The notes under the pieces are model-generated. The model was not told the origin of the DNA, did not search any database, and saw nothing but the letters and a program-made list of their open reading frames with translations. A stretch of DNA of 64,000 nucleotides, taken from contig NZ_JBHFPV010000001.1 of NCBI RefSeq assembly GCF_042611095.1, positions 868,001-932,000 of the forward strand, written 5' to 3'. Every line of letters begins with the position of its first letter. The first letter of the stretch is position 1. Origin of the DNA: Meishania litoralis. GTDB taxonomy: Bacteria > Bacteroidota > Bacteroidia > Flavobacteriales > Flavobacteriaceae. A program made the position numbers and the translations under genes. This document shows, one piece after another, positions 26,298-35,282 of the stretch.

Positions 26298-26374
26298 AAT
26301 GATTTTATCTTAAAAATAGACTTCCGCAACAGCGGAATTCAAATCTTGTTCAAACACTTTTTGCAAAGTGTGTG

Positions 26375-26405
26375 CAAATATACATTGCTATTTCAATTGC
26401 GCAAA
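26375..26405 (-). promoter_or_regulatory. Consensus Bacteroidota promoter for tRNA-Asp
   Basis: On the minus strand TTTG (26405-26402), 19 bases and TATATTTG (26382-26375) match the -33/-7 consensus exactly. The predicted transcript starts near 26370, about 70 nt before the mature tRNA, and its leader contains a small hairpin (TTCCGC/GCGGAA, 26322-26337). Confidence 0.8.
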
Positions 26406-26451
26406 CAATTTTCTTAAAAATAAAAGCCCATTTTGGCGTATGGCCCAAGGT

Positions 26452-27381
26452 CTAAAGAAATTTTTGGCGCTCGATCATCAGCGTATTCAAAACCTTTGAA
26501 AAATCACCCTGTACATCGACACCTACATATTTTATCCTATACTGGGCGCACTTCAGTTTAAGTTTGTCGAAATAAGCTTTCATATATTTTTCATACCCCT
26601 CTTTGACCATATCGGAATACAGGTCGATATGCTCACCGGTCTCAACATCAAAAAAACGCTTCGGGGTGCTCTCAAAGTCAAAATTAAGTTCGGTAGCGGT
26701 ATCCAGTAAATGAAACAGCACAACTTCATGTTTGTTGTACTTCAAATGGCGAAGTGCATCAAAAAGCCGGTCATCATCGGTCTCGGACTGGAACATATCG
26801 GTAAACAAGAAAATCAGGCTCCGGCGTTTGATCTTCTCCGCTATCTGATGCAGGTAGGTGTACGTGTTGGTCGCTTTCGACGGTTGGGTATCCAAAGTGA
26901 TTTCAGAAAGTTTCGCCAACAGCATTTGATGATGGCGCTCGCTTCCTTTTTCAGGGTAATACAAATCATACCCTTTCGAAAAAACACTCAGCCCGACGGC
27001 ATCACGTTGTCTTTTCAGAACATTCATCAACGCGGCAATGGCCAAAACCCCGAAACCTATCTTGTTCAAGTTTTCGATGCCCAAATTCTTTACCTCAGGG
27101 TAGTACATCGAAGCTGAATTGTCCAAGATCATGTGACAGCGAAGATTGGTTTCCTCTTCGTATCGCTTGGTATAGAGTTTATCGGTCTTGGCAAAGAGTT
27201 TCCAATCGATATGCTTGGTACTTTCGCCCGTATTGTAAATCTTGTGCTCGGCAAATTCTGCCGAGAAGCCATGAAAAGGGCTTTTATGTATTCCGCTTAT
27301 AAAACCTTCGACCACCTGGTTCGCCAAAAGTTCCAAGTTTTGGAACAGCGTGGCCTTGTTCAACTCCGACTGTAGGTTCAT
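26452..27381 (-). CDS. DUF58 / von Willebrand A-like protein
   Basis: From the ATG at 27381 the protein has 309 residues. It has the DUF58 signature (STKHIDWKLFAKTDKLYTKRYEEE) followed by a VWA-like fold with a MIDAS-type motif LDNSASM and a later LFTDMFQSETDDD. Such proteins are cytoplasmic partners of MoxR AAA ATPases, usually in operons with further VWA or transglutaminase-like membrane proteins. None of these is adjacent here. An upstream non-ATG start would add 13 residues not typical of the family. It is the first chromosomal gene beyond tRNA-Asp. Confidence 0.88.
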   Translation of the reverse strand: MNLQSELNKATLFQNLELLANQVVEGFISGIHKSPFHGFSAEFAEHKIYNTGESTKHIDWKLFAKTDKLYTKRYEEETNLRCHMILDNSASMYYPEVKNLGIENLNKIGFGVLAIAALMNVLKRQRDAVGLSVFSKGYDLYYPEKGSERHHQMLLAKLSEITLDTQPSKATNTYTYLHQIAEKIKRRSLIFLFTDMFQSETDDDRLFDALRHLKYNKHEVVLFHLLDTATELNFDFESTPKRFFDVETGEHIDLYSDMVKEGYEKYMKAYFDKLKLKCAQYRIKYVGVDVQGDFSKVLNTLMIERQKFL

Positions 27382-27452
27382 AAAGCGAATATAAACCAAA
27401 AAAGGGCCGACTTTCGCCAAACCCTTTATAATAAAATATTAAAACCCTTTAC

Positions 27453-27770
27453 TTACAACACTGCATCGATAGCATCGGTATAGACCTTTTTCGGTGATAC
27501 CCCGACCTGTCTATTCACGATTTCACCATCTTTGAACACCAATACGGTCGGTATATTACGAACCCCGTATTTGGCAGCAAATTCTTGGTTTGCATCTACA
27601 TCGACCTTGCCCACGACGGCCTTGCCTTCGTACTCAGTGCTTACCTCGTCAATGATAGGGCCTACCATTCTACAGGGTCCGCACCAAGCTGCCCAAAAAT
27701 CGACCACAACGGGTTTATCACTTTTTAAGACTACTTCGTCAAAAGTAGCATCTGTTATTTCTAAAGCCAT
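27453..27770 (-). CDS. trxA: Thioredoxin
   Basis: This is a 105-residue classic thioredoxin with active site WCGPC (residues 29-33), buried Asp in VVVDFWA, and the cis-Pro motif RNIPTVLVF. It has no signal peptide, so it is cytoplasmic, and serves as general disulfide reductant for ribonucleotide reductase and other enzymes. A TAACTTTG box (27794-27801, minus strand) 23 bp upstream of the ATG may be its -7 element. It sits 107 bp downstream of dnaE on the same strand. Confidence 0.97.
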   Translation of the reverse strand: MALEITDATFDEVVLKSDKPVVVDFWAAWCGPCRMVGPIIDEVSTEYEGKAVVGKVDVDANQEFAAKYGVRNIPTVLVFKDGEIVNRQVGVSPKKVYTDAIDAVL

Positions 27771-27877
27771 GTTAATTACTTTTATTTATTTTACAAAGTT
27801 AGTCAAATATTCTTCTTCTTACTTACGGGCAATTTATTCATAAAACCTATTATGGTATCAATAGAACTTATTCATGA

Positions 27878-30800
27878 TCAATTCAATTTATAATGAAAAT
27901 CCTGTGCTTCGAGGGTGGTCAATAATTCGCTTGAAATTTGCACCTTTTTCTTTCTACTCACCAAATTCACCTTGATCTGTTCTTCCATTTCATAGACGAC
28001 AAAGTTCAACGCATGATCCCCTTTATGTATATGCAAAGTGTCTTTTAGGGTCTTGATCCGTTTTTCCTGTAAAGCGGCAATATCTAATTTGATGGTCAGT
28101 TTTTTGGCATAGGTATCCATGACTTCCTGAAGCAACATAAAACTATTGAACTGCAAACGGGGGTCTCCTTTCTTGCCCGTATCCCTGTTGATCCATCCTT
28201 CACGAACGAATACTTTTATATAGACGAACGAATTGATCATCAAAAAATGGCGGTATTTCAAATATTCCTCTCCAAAAATCCTGAATTCAAAAGAATCGGT
28301 ATAATCCTCAACAGTGAACAAGGCCCACCCTTTTCCGTTTTTTGAAATACGATGTTGCACATCGGTAATGACGCCTGCAAATGACAATTCCCGATTCACA
28401 TAATTCTCCAATTCATTCGCACATGAAACGCTTGCGTTGCAAAAGGTATTGATCTCAGTCTTGAAATCATCCAATGGGTGACCTGAAATATAGATGCCCA
28501 CAACTTCTTTTTCGCGGCGCAATTTTTCCATCGTGCCCCATTCTTCACAAGGGGGAACCACAGGTTCGGGAATCTGTACCTCGCTCGCCTCACCGAACAA
28601 GCTCACCTGGGCCGAGTTTTCGTTTTCCTGGAACTTGGCCCCATACTTGATGACCTTTTCCAAAAAAGTGATACCGTCACCTTCATCGTGAAAGTATTGC
28701 GCCCTATGGGCCGTACCAAAAGAATCGAAACCACCGGCAACGGCCAGGTTCTCAAAGGCCTTTTTATTGGCTGCTCTGAGATCGACCCGTTTGGCCATAT
28801 CGAATACCGATCTAAAATGTCCGTCTTCCTTTCTCTTCGATACGATAGTTTCTACCGCTGCCCGGCCGACCCCTTTGATGGCGCCCATTCCGAAGCGAAC
28901 GGCCCCTTCTTTGTTAACGGCAAATTTGTAGTACGATTCATTGACGTCAGGCCCGAGCACATCAAGGCCCATACGTTTACATTCTTCCATAAAAAAGGTC
29001 ACCTGCTTGATGTCGTTCATATTGTTGCTCAAGACCGCCGCCATGTATTCAGCGGGATAGTGCGCCTTCAGATAAGCCGTTTGATAGGCAATATAGGCAT
29101 AGCAGGTAGAGTGACTTTTATTGAACGCATAGGAAGCAAAGGCTTCCCAGTCCTTCCAAATTTTTTCAAGGATTTCTTTCGGATGACCGTTCGACGCACC
29201 ACCTTCGAGAAATTTAGGCTTCATCTTTTGCAGCACGGCGAATATCTTTTTCCCCATGGCCTTTCGCAACACGTCGGCCTCGCCCTTTGAAAAACCCGCC
29301 AGTTTTTGGGATAGCAACATTACTTGCTCTTGATAGACCGTAATGCCATAGGTCTCTTTCAAATACTCTTCCATTTCAGGAAGGTCATAGGTGATCTCGG
29401 CCATACCGTTCTTTCGGGTAATGAAGTCGGGAATGTACTCCATCGGCCCGGGACGGTAGAGCGCGTTCATCGCGATGAGATCATCGAATACGGTCGGTCT
29501 TAAATTTTTTAGATGTTTCTGCATTCCGGGGGATTCGTACTGAAAAATACCCACCGTATCGCCCCGCTGGAAAAGTTCGTATGTCTTCTCGTCATCCAAC
29601 GGAAACTCGTCGGGTACCAATTCGATGCCGTGCTTCGCCTTGACGATCTTGACGGTATCTTTGATCAAGGTCAGGGTCTTCAATCCCAAGAAATCCATTT
29701 TCAATAGACCGGCACTTTCGACCACTGAGTTATCGAACTGGGTCACATATAAATTGGAATCCTTGGCGGTCGCCACGGGAACGAAATTGGTGATATCATC
29801 AGGGGTAATTATTACCCCACATGCATGGATACCCGTATTACGCAACGAACCTTCGAGCACCCTTGCCATTTTCAGGGTCTGGGCCTCTAGATCATCGCCA
29901 TCGGCTATGTTCAACAATTGATTTACCTTTTCAAGTTCCTCGGCCCGGAACCTTTTTTTGAGTTCGGACTCCTCTACCCCGAAAATCTTCGCCAATTTCG
30001 ACATGGTCGGAATCAGCTTGGCGATTCGATCGGCATCGCCCAAAGGAAGGTCCAATACCCGTGCCGTGTCACGAATAGAGGATTTTGCGGCCATAGTGCC
30101 GTAAGTGATAATCTGCGCCACCTGATTGGCCCCATATTTATTAATGACATAGTCCATGACACGGCCACGGCCTTCATCGTCGAAATCAATATCGATATCG
30201 GGCATCGACACCCTATCCGGATTCAAAAACCGCTCAAAAAGCAAATCGTATTTCAAGGGATCGATGTTCGTGATCTTCAAACAATAGGCCACAACCGAAC
30301 CGGCGGCAGAACCCCTTCCCGGCCCCACCGAAACATCCATTTTTCGGGCTTCGCGGATGAAATCCTCTACGATCAAAAAGTAACCGGGATAACCTGAATT
30401 CTCGATTGTCTTCAGCTCAAAATCGATGCGCTCCCTAATTTCAGGGGTGATTTCGCCGTACCGCTCTTTGGCCCCTTCATAGGTGATATGGCGCAAATAT
30501 GCATTTTCACCTCGCTTGCCGCCGTCCACTTCGTCTTCATCGACCTTGAATTTTTCAGGAATGTCGAATTTCGGCAGCAATACGTCCCTGGCCAAATCGA
30601 ACGGTTCTATTTTGTCGATAATTTCTTGAACGCTCAAAATCGATTCGGGGAGGTCTTTGAAAAGTTCCTTCATCGCTTCCCCCGACTTGAAATAATACTC
30701 TTGATTGGGCAGTCCGTATCGGTAACCCCGGCCTCGACCTATCGGTGTGGCCTGTTTTTCCCCATCCTTTACGCAGAGCAGCACATCATGTGCTTCGGCA

Positions 30801-32263
30801 TCTTCTTGCGAACAATAATACGTATTGTTCGTCGCCACCAATTTTACTTCGTGCTTATTGGCAAATTCAATCAAGACCTGATTGACCCGATCTTCATCTT
30901 CTTGCCCATGGCGCATTATCTCGATATATAGGTCGTCGCCAAACTGGTCTTTCCACCAAAGCAAAGCTTCCTCGGCTTGATTCTCGCCTATGTTGAGGAT
31001 CTTACCTGGCACTTCACCGTACAGGTTTCCGGTCAAAACGATAATATCTTGCTTGTATTTCTGAATTACTTCCCTATCGATACGAGGCACATAATAAAAA
31101 CCATCGGTATAGGCGATCGAAGACATTTTACAAAGATTCTGATAACCTTTTTTGTTCTTGGCCAATAGTACGATCTGATAGCCATAATCTTTAACGTTCT
31201 TGTTGGTATGGTCTTCACAAACGAAGAATTCACAGCCGATTATCGGCTTGATTTCCAATCCCGTAGGTGGCTCGCCATGGTTGATTGCTATGGTATTTTT
31301 TTCTTCGACACTTTTGTTATGGGCCTTGATCTCTTTGACAAAATGAAACGCGCCCATCATATTCGCATGGTCGGTCAGGGCCACGGCCGACATATTGTTT
31401 TCGGCCGCCGATCGCACCAGATCCTTGATGTTTATGGTAGACTGCAACACCGAAAATTGCGAGTGGTTATGCAGATGCGCGAACGGGGCATCTTCGAGGG
31501 TCTTGATATTTTCCCTTATCTCTTCCTGCGATACACCGCCCGTGTCTTTTTCCCAAAGGGCATCGGCTATTTTCTTCGAGGCTTTTTGAAGATTGATGTG
31601 TTTAATACCGATCAATTCGATTTCCTGCGGATTGGCTTCCGAGAAATTTTCAAAATAATCGGATGGCACATCGAGCTCCTCGACGGTATAGTGTTTTCTT
31701 CGAACAAGTTCCAAAAAACAACGTGTCGTTGCCTCGACATCGGCGGTCGCGTTGTGCGCCTCTGCAAAGGGTTCTTTGAACAGGTATTCATGGAGTTCGG
31801 TCAGTGTCGGCAGTTTGAACTTCCCGCCCCGGCCTCCGGGAATTTGGCACAATAACGCGGTCTCTTCGGTACAGGTGTCCAAAACCGGAAGGTCTTGCAA
31901 TGCATTTTCGACGCCCGAGCGGTGAAATTCCGCCCCCATGATATTGACGTCGAATCCCACATTTTGGCCCACGATGAACTTCGTTCGTGCCAGGACAGCA
32001 TTGAATTTTTCCAAAACTTCGGAGAGCGGAACTCCATCCTGTTCGGCCAAAGCCGTAGAGATACCATGTATTTTCTCGGCATCATAAGGTATGTTGAACC
32101 CATCGGGGCGTACCAAATAATCTTGATGCTCGACCAAATTGCCCATTTCGTCATGCAACTGCCATGCGATCTGAATGCATCGAGGCCAGTTATCGGTATC
32201 GGTGATGGGGGCATCCCAACGCTTGGGGAGTCCAGTGGTTTCGGTATCGAATATTAGGTACAT
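27878..32263 (-). CDS. dnaE: Replicative DNA polymerase III alpha with N-terminal proofreading exonuclease
   Basis: This is a 1461-residue protein. Residues 1-200 form a DnaQ-like 3'-5' exonuclease starting MYLIFDTETTGLP. The PHP domain begins near 260 (FAHLHNHSQFSVLQ). The polymerase core contains GPGRGSAAGSVVAYCL and the catalytic Asp cluster PDIDIDFDDEGRG, then YRPGPMEYIP. The C-terminal part has the helix-hairpin-helix and OB-fold (SFAGVITDVQHRIS). Fusion of the proofreading domain to DnaE is normal in Bacteroidota and distinguishes this copy from the second DnaE at 53910. This is the chromosomal replicase. Confidence 0.96.
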   Translation of the reverse strand: MYLIFDTETTGLPKRWDAPITDTDNWPRCIQIAWQLHDEMGNLVEHQDYLVRPDGFNIPYDAEKIHGISTALAEQDGVPLSEVLEKFNAVLARTKFIVGQNVGFDVNIMGAEFHRSGVENALQDLPVLDTCTEETALLCQIPGGRGGKFKLPTLTELHEYLFKEPFAEAHNATADVEATTRCFLELVRRKHYTVEELDVPSDYFENFSEANPQEIELIGIKHINLQKASKKIADALWEKDTGGVSQEEIRENIKTLEDAPFAHLHNHSQFSVLQSTINIKDLVRSAAENNMSAVALTDHANMMGAFHFVKEIKAHNKSVEEKNTIAINHGEPPTGLEIKPIIGCEFFVCEDHTNKNVKDYGYQIVLLAKNKKGYQNLCKMSSIAYTDGFYYVPRIDREVIQKYKQDIIVLTGNLYGEVPGKILNIGENQAEEALLWWKDQFGDDLYIEIMRHGQEDEDRVNQVLIEFANKHEVKLVATNNTYYCSQEDAEAHDVLLCVKDGEKQATPIGRGRGYRYGLPNQEYYFKSGEAMKELFKDLPESILSVQEIIDKIEPFDLARDVLLPKFDIPEKFKVDEDEVDGGKRGENAYLRHITYEGAKERYGEITPEIRERIDFELKTIENSGYPGYFLIVEDFIREARKMDVSVGPGRGSAAGSVVAYCLKITNIDPLKYDLLFERFLNPDRVSMPDIDIDFDDEGRGRVMDYVINKYGANQVAQIITYGTMAAKSSIRDTARVLDLPLGDADRIAKLIPTMSKLAKIFGVEESELKKRFRAEELEKVNQLLNIADGDDLEAQTLKMARVLEGSLRNTGIHACGVIITPDDITNFVPVATAKDSNLYVTQFDNSVVESAGLLKMDFLGLKTLTLIKDTVKIVKAKHGIELVPDEFPLDDEKTYELFQRGDTVGIFQYESPGMQKHLKNLRPTVFDDLIAMNALYRPGPMEYIPDFITRKNGMAEITYDLPEMEEYLKETYGITVYQEQVMLLSQKLAGFSKGEADVLRKAMGKKIFAVLQKMKPKFLEGGASNGHPKEILEKIWKDWEAFASYAFNKSHSTCYAYIAYQTAYLKAHYPAEYMAAVLSNNMNDIKQVTFFMEECKRMGLDVLGPDVNESYYKFAVNKEGAVRFGMGAIKGVGRAAVETIVSKRKEDGHFRSVFDMAKRVDLRAANKKAFENLAVAGGFDSFGTAHRAQYFHDEGDGITFLEKVIKYGAKFQENENSAQVSLFGEASEVQIPEPVVPPCEEWGTMEKLRREKEVVGIYISGHPLDDFKTEINTFCNASVSCANELENYVNRELSFAGVITDVQHRISKNGKGWALFTVEDYTDSFEFRIFGEEYLKYRHFLMINSFVYIKVFVREGWINRDTGKKGDPRLQFNSFMLLQEVMDTYAKKLTIKLDIAALQEKRIKTLKDTLHIHKGDHALNFVVYEMEEQIKVNLVSRKKKVQISSELLTTLEAQDFHYKLN

Positions 32264-32455
32264 ATATTAACTTCTGTCCGTTCGCGCCTGCCTTTTGCGG
32301 CAAACAGTGGCAGCGGATAACTGCCCAAAATAGCACCGATAAAAATAGTGAAAAACGGCCCGTAGCAAAAGGGGAGTTGTCATGAGTTATCAACGCTCGA
32401 AAACCAAACATTCCATTTCTTTTATTGTATCTTGAACCTCAACAAAATTCGCACC

Positions 32456-33856
32456 ATGAAGAACTTTTTACTCCTGTTCACTTTAGTTTTATTGATGCTT
32501 CCCGAAGTCAAGGGTCAAGATTCCGAAAAAAAACCACCCAACTTCATTATCATTTTTGCCGATGACCTTGGCTACGGAGACCTGAGTTGTTTCGGGCACC
32601 CGACCATCAAAACCCCAAATCTCGATAGAATGGCCAACGAAGGCCAAAAATGGACGAATTTTTATGTTGGCGCCAGTGTATGCACACCTAGCCGTGCCGC
32701 CCTGTTGACAGGACGACTTCCCGTTCGTAGCGGCATGGCGAGCGACAGACATCGTGTGCTTTTTCCCGATTCAAAAAATGGATTGCCCCCTAGTGAAATC
32801 ACCTTGGCCGAACAGTTGAAAACGGCCGGCTACGCAACGGCCTGTATCGGCAAATGGCACTTGGGCCACAAGAAACAATACCTGCCCACCAATAATGGGT
32901 TCGATTATTATTTCGGAATTCCATATTCCAACGACATGGATCGACTGCAAGGCGATGCCTATAACGACTATTGGAAACGACCCAACGACTCTATCAAAAC
33001 GGAACACTTCAATGTACCCCTACTTCGCAACACGGAAATCATTGAAAGGCCGGCCAACCAAAATACAATAACGACGCGTTACTCCGATGAAGCGGTCAAA
33101 TACATCAAGGAAAATAAGAAAAAACCGTTCTTCATTTATTTGGCGCACAATCTGCCCCATATTCCGCTTTTCGTTTCCGACAATTTCAAGGGAAAAAGCG
33201 AAAGAGGACTGTATGGCGATGTTGTGCAAGAAATCGATAATGGCGTCGGCAAAATACTGAACACGCTTAAAGAAGAAGGTCTGGCCGACAACACTATTGT
33301 GGTTTTCACTTCCGACAACGGTCCATGGCTGCCCTTCAAGTTGAACGGTGGCAGTGCCGGACTTTTAAAAGCCGGCAAAGGCACTACATGGGAAGGAGGC
33401 ATGCGCGAACCGACCATTTTTTGGGCACCAAAGCGTATCAAGCCCGGAATCATAACCGATCTTGGTACGACCATGGATCTATTTGCCACATTCAGTTCCC
33501 TGGCCGGACTAAAATTGCCGGATGATCGGATTTTGGACAGTGTAGATTTGACCGGGACTTTACTTGACCAGGAACCAAGCCCAAGAAACAATGTGCTTTA
33601 TTATAGGGGTACCGAACTCTATGCCGCCCGACTTGGTGATTTCAAGGCCCATTTTATAACCCAGGGCGCATATGGCGAATTCGGCGAACGTATTGTTCAT
33701 GATACCCCTCTCCTGTACAACTTGAATTTTGACCCAGGCGAGCAATTCGATGTTGCCGAAAAGCATCGAGATGTCATCAATGATATCATGGAAATGGTCG
33801 ATGAGCATCGTTCAAAATTGATAAAGGGAAAAGATATGTTGGCCGAAAGGGAATAG
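32456..33856 (+). CDS. Sulfatase (S1 type, exported)
   Basis: From the ATG at 32456 it is a 466-residue protein with a signal peptide cleaved near EVKG-Q (residue 20). The metal-binding Asp pair is in FADDLGYGD (36-37). CTPSR at 76-80 holds the Cys converted to formylglycine by a sulfatase-maturating enzyme. GKWHLGH and TSDNGPW follow in the expected order. It hydrolyses sulfate esters, probably on a sulfated glycan, in the periplasm. A TTG eight codons upstream is not needed. It stands alone on the plus strand, divergent from dnaE. A close paralogue lies at 39224. The exact substrate and subfamily cannot be told by eye. Confidence 0.93.
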   Translation: MKNFLLLFTLVLLMLPEVKGQDSEKKPPNFIIIFADDLGYGDLSCFGHPTIKTPNLDRMANEGQKWTNFYVGASVCTPSRAALLTGRLPVRSGMASDRHRVLFPDSKNGLPPSEITLAEQLKTAGYATACIGKWHLGHKKQYLPTNNGFDYYFGIPYSNDMDRLQGDAYNDYWKRPNDSIKTEHFNVPLLRNTEIIERPANQNTITTRYSDEAVKYIKENKKKPFFIYLAHNLPHIPLFVSDNFKGKSERGLYGDVVQEIDNGVGKILNTLKEEGLADNTIVVFTSDNGPWLPFKLNGGSAGLLKAGKGTTWEGGMREPTIFWAPKRIKPGIITDLGTTMDLFATFSSLAGLKLPDDRILDSVDLTGTLLDQEPSPRNNVLYYRGTELYAARLGDFKAHFITQGAYGEFGERIVHDTPLLYNLNFDPGEQFDVAEKHRDVINDIMEMVDEHRSKLIKGKDMLAERE

Positions 33857-33862
33857 CATTGT

Positions 33863-33936
33863 GAACTCATTTAAACTTTTTGGATTAAAACAAAATTCGG
33901 GCATTTTCCGCCAATTGAAAAAGTTTAAATGAGTTC
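33863..33936. repeat. 19-bp perfect inverted repeat with 36-bp spacer after the sulfatase
   Basis: GAACTCATTTAAACTTTTT (33863-33881) is repeated as its exact complement at 33918-33936. It starts 7 bp past the sulfatase stop and ends 13 bp before the rpsP promoter. The loop is too long for a standard terminator. It may isolate the sulfatase from rpsP transcription or be the remains of a small insertion. Confidence 0.7.
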
Positions 33937-33948
33937 TGTATTAAAGCT

Positions 33949-33979
33949 ATTGCACATTTAAAGATTTGAAGTATATTTG
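33949..33979 (+). promoter_or_regulatory. Promoter of rpsP-rimM
   Basis: ATTG (33949-33952), 19 bases and TATATTTG (33972-33979) match the Bacteroidota -33/-7 consensus with one mismatch in the -33 box. The predicted start near 33985 gives a leader of about 95 nt with several hairpins. Confidence 0.7.
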
Positions 33980-33981
33980 CA

Positions 33982-34063
33982 GCCCTTTTTAGGGCCAATA
34001 AGATTCCTGCATAGGCAGGAGACAGAATAAAACAAAGAATTAATAACCAGGGTCGGGCACCCT
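33982..34063 (+). promoter_or_regulatory. Structured rpsP leader
   Basis: Three short hairpins are visible: GCCCT/AGGGC (33982-33995), TCCTGC/GCAGGA around ATAG (34005-34020) and AGGGT/ACCCT around CGGGC (34049-34063). The first overlaps the expected transcript start. The other two are fully in the leader, and the last ends 15 bp before the ATG. Ribosomal protein leaders often bind their own product, so autogenous control by S16 is possible but not shown. Confidence 0.4.
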
Positions 34064-34078
34064 ACAAATTAATGTGAT

Positions 34079-34717
34079 ATGCCAGTAAAGATTAGATTAC
34101 AGAGACACGGTAAAAAAAACAAACCTTTCTATTGGATCGTAGCAGCCGATAGCCGTGCGAAAAGGGATGGTAAATTTTTGGAGAAATTGGGCATCTACAA
34201 CCCGAATACCAATCCCGCCACAATCGAAATCAATGTTGACAATTCGGTACAATGGTTACAGAACGGTGCACAGCCCACCGATACGGCGCGTGCCATTCTT
34301 TCTTATAAAGGAGTGCTTCTAAAGCATCATCTTTTAGGAGGTGTTCGTAAAGGCGCATTGACCGAGGAGCAGGTCGAGGAAAAATTCAATGCTTGGTTGG
34401 AGGAAAAGGAAAAATCCATTGCGGCCAAGGTCAGCGGACTGGACAAAGCTAAGGAGGAAGCAAAGAAAAAAGCATTGGCAGCGGAAAAAGAGGTGAATGA
34501 AAAAAGGGCACTGGCAGCCGTTGAAGCTGAACTTCCGGAAACACCGGAAGGAGAGGGCGCCGAAGCCGAGGTTGAGGCCGTAGCCGAAACCCCTGAGGCC
34601 ACTGCCGCGGTCGAAACAGCAGAAACTGTCGAAGAGACCAAAGAAGAAGTCGCCGAAGAGGCCCCAAAAGCGGAAAATGATGCCGAGGAGGCAGCAGCTG
34701 CTACCGAAGAAGAATAA
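34079..34717 (+). CDS. rpsP: 30S ribosomal protein S16 with long acidic tail
   Basis: Residues 1-85 are the S16 core (MPVKIRLQRHGKKNKPFYWIV through RAILSYKGVLLKHHLLGG). The remaining sequence to residue 212 is a Lys/Ala/Glu-rich helical segment followed by a low-complexity Ala/Glu/Val tail, compared with about 82 residues in E. coli. Bacteroidota S16 proteins are commonly extended, though composition varies. It assembles into the body of the 30S subunit. It is co-transcribed with rimM 12 bp downstream, whose product binds S19 during 30S maturation. Confidence 0.97.
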   Translation: MPVKIRLQRHGKKNKPFYWIVAADSRAKRDGKFLEKLGIYNPNTNPATIEINVDNSVQWLQNGAQPTDTARAILSYKGVLLKHHLLGGVRKGALTEEQVEEKFNAWLEEKEKSIAAKVSGLDKAKEEAKKKALAAEKEVNEKRALAAVEAELPETPEGEGAEAEVEAVAETPEATAAVETAETVEETKEEVAEEAPKAENDAEEAAAATEEE

Positions 34718-34729
34718 GTACTTAAAGCG

Positions 34730-35257
34730 ATGCGCAAAGAGGAGTGTTTCTATCTGGGCAAAATCGTTTCAAAATACAGTTATAAAGGAGAGGTTCTCGT
34801 AAAACTCGATACCGACGAACCCGAACTTTACGAAAATATGGAATCAGTTTTTATTTCCTTGGGAAATAACCTGGTTCCATTTTTTATTGGCCGATGCCGT
34901 TTGCACAAATCGAATCTTCTACGCATCGATTTCGAGGAAATCAATGACGAGGCGGATGCCGATAGAATTATGGGTGCCGAATTATACCTTCCGCTGACCT
35001 TTTTGCCCAAACTTGAGGGCAATAAATTCTATTTTCACGAAATAATAGGATTTACCGTTTTAGATAGTGACCATGGGAATATTGGAACGGTTCAAAGTGT
35101 CAATGACACCACCTCACAGGCCCTGTTTGAAATTCAAAAGGGTGATAAGCAATTATTGATTCCCATTAATGATGAAATCATTACCAAAGTTGATCGCGAA
35201 CAAAAAACCATTCACGTAAAAACACCTGATGGGCTGGTAGAACTTTACCTATCATAA
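34730..35257 (+). CDS. rimM: 16S rRNA processing / 30S maturation factor RimM
   Basis: The 175-residue protein has the two-domain RimM plan. The N-terminal beta-barrel begins CFYLGKIVSKYSYKGEVLVKL, and the PRC-barrel C-terminal domain has FYFHEIIGFTVLD and LLIPINDEIITKVD. It helps mature the 30S head, interacting with S19. It follows rpsP. The usual proteobacterial partners trmD and rplS are not next to it. The neighbour is a convergent sugar-isomerase-like gene 25 bp away. Confidence 0.95.
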   Translation: MRKEECFYLGKIVSKYSYKGEVLVKLDTDEPELYENMESVFISLGNNLVPFFIGRCRLHKSNLLRIDFEEINDEADADRIMGAELYLPLTFLPKLEGNKFYFHEIIGFTVLDSDHGNIGTVQSVNDTTSQALFEIQKGDKQLLIPINDEIITKVDREQKTIHVKTPDGLVELYLS

Positions 35258-35282
35258 AGTTTCGGCCTGATTTTTTAAAGTC

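Noticed and set aside
34327..34737. Minus-strand Ser/Ala-rich frame opposite rpsP
   Set aside because: It is produced by the Ala/Glu-rich tail codons of S16 read in reverse; no independent evidence of a gene.
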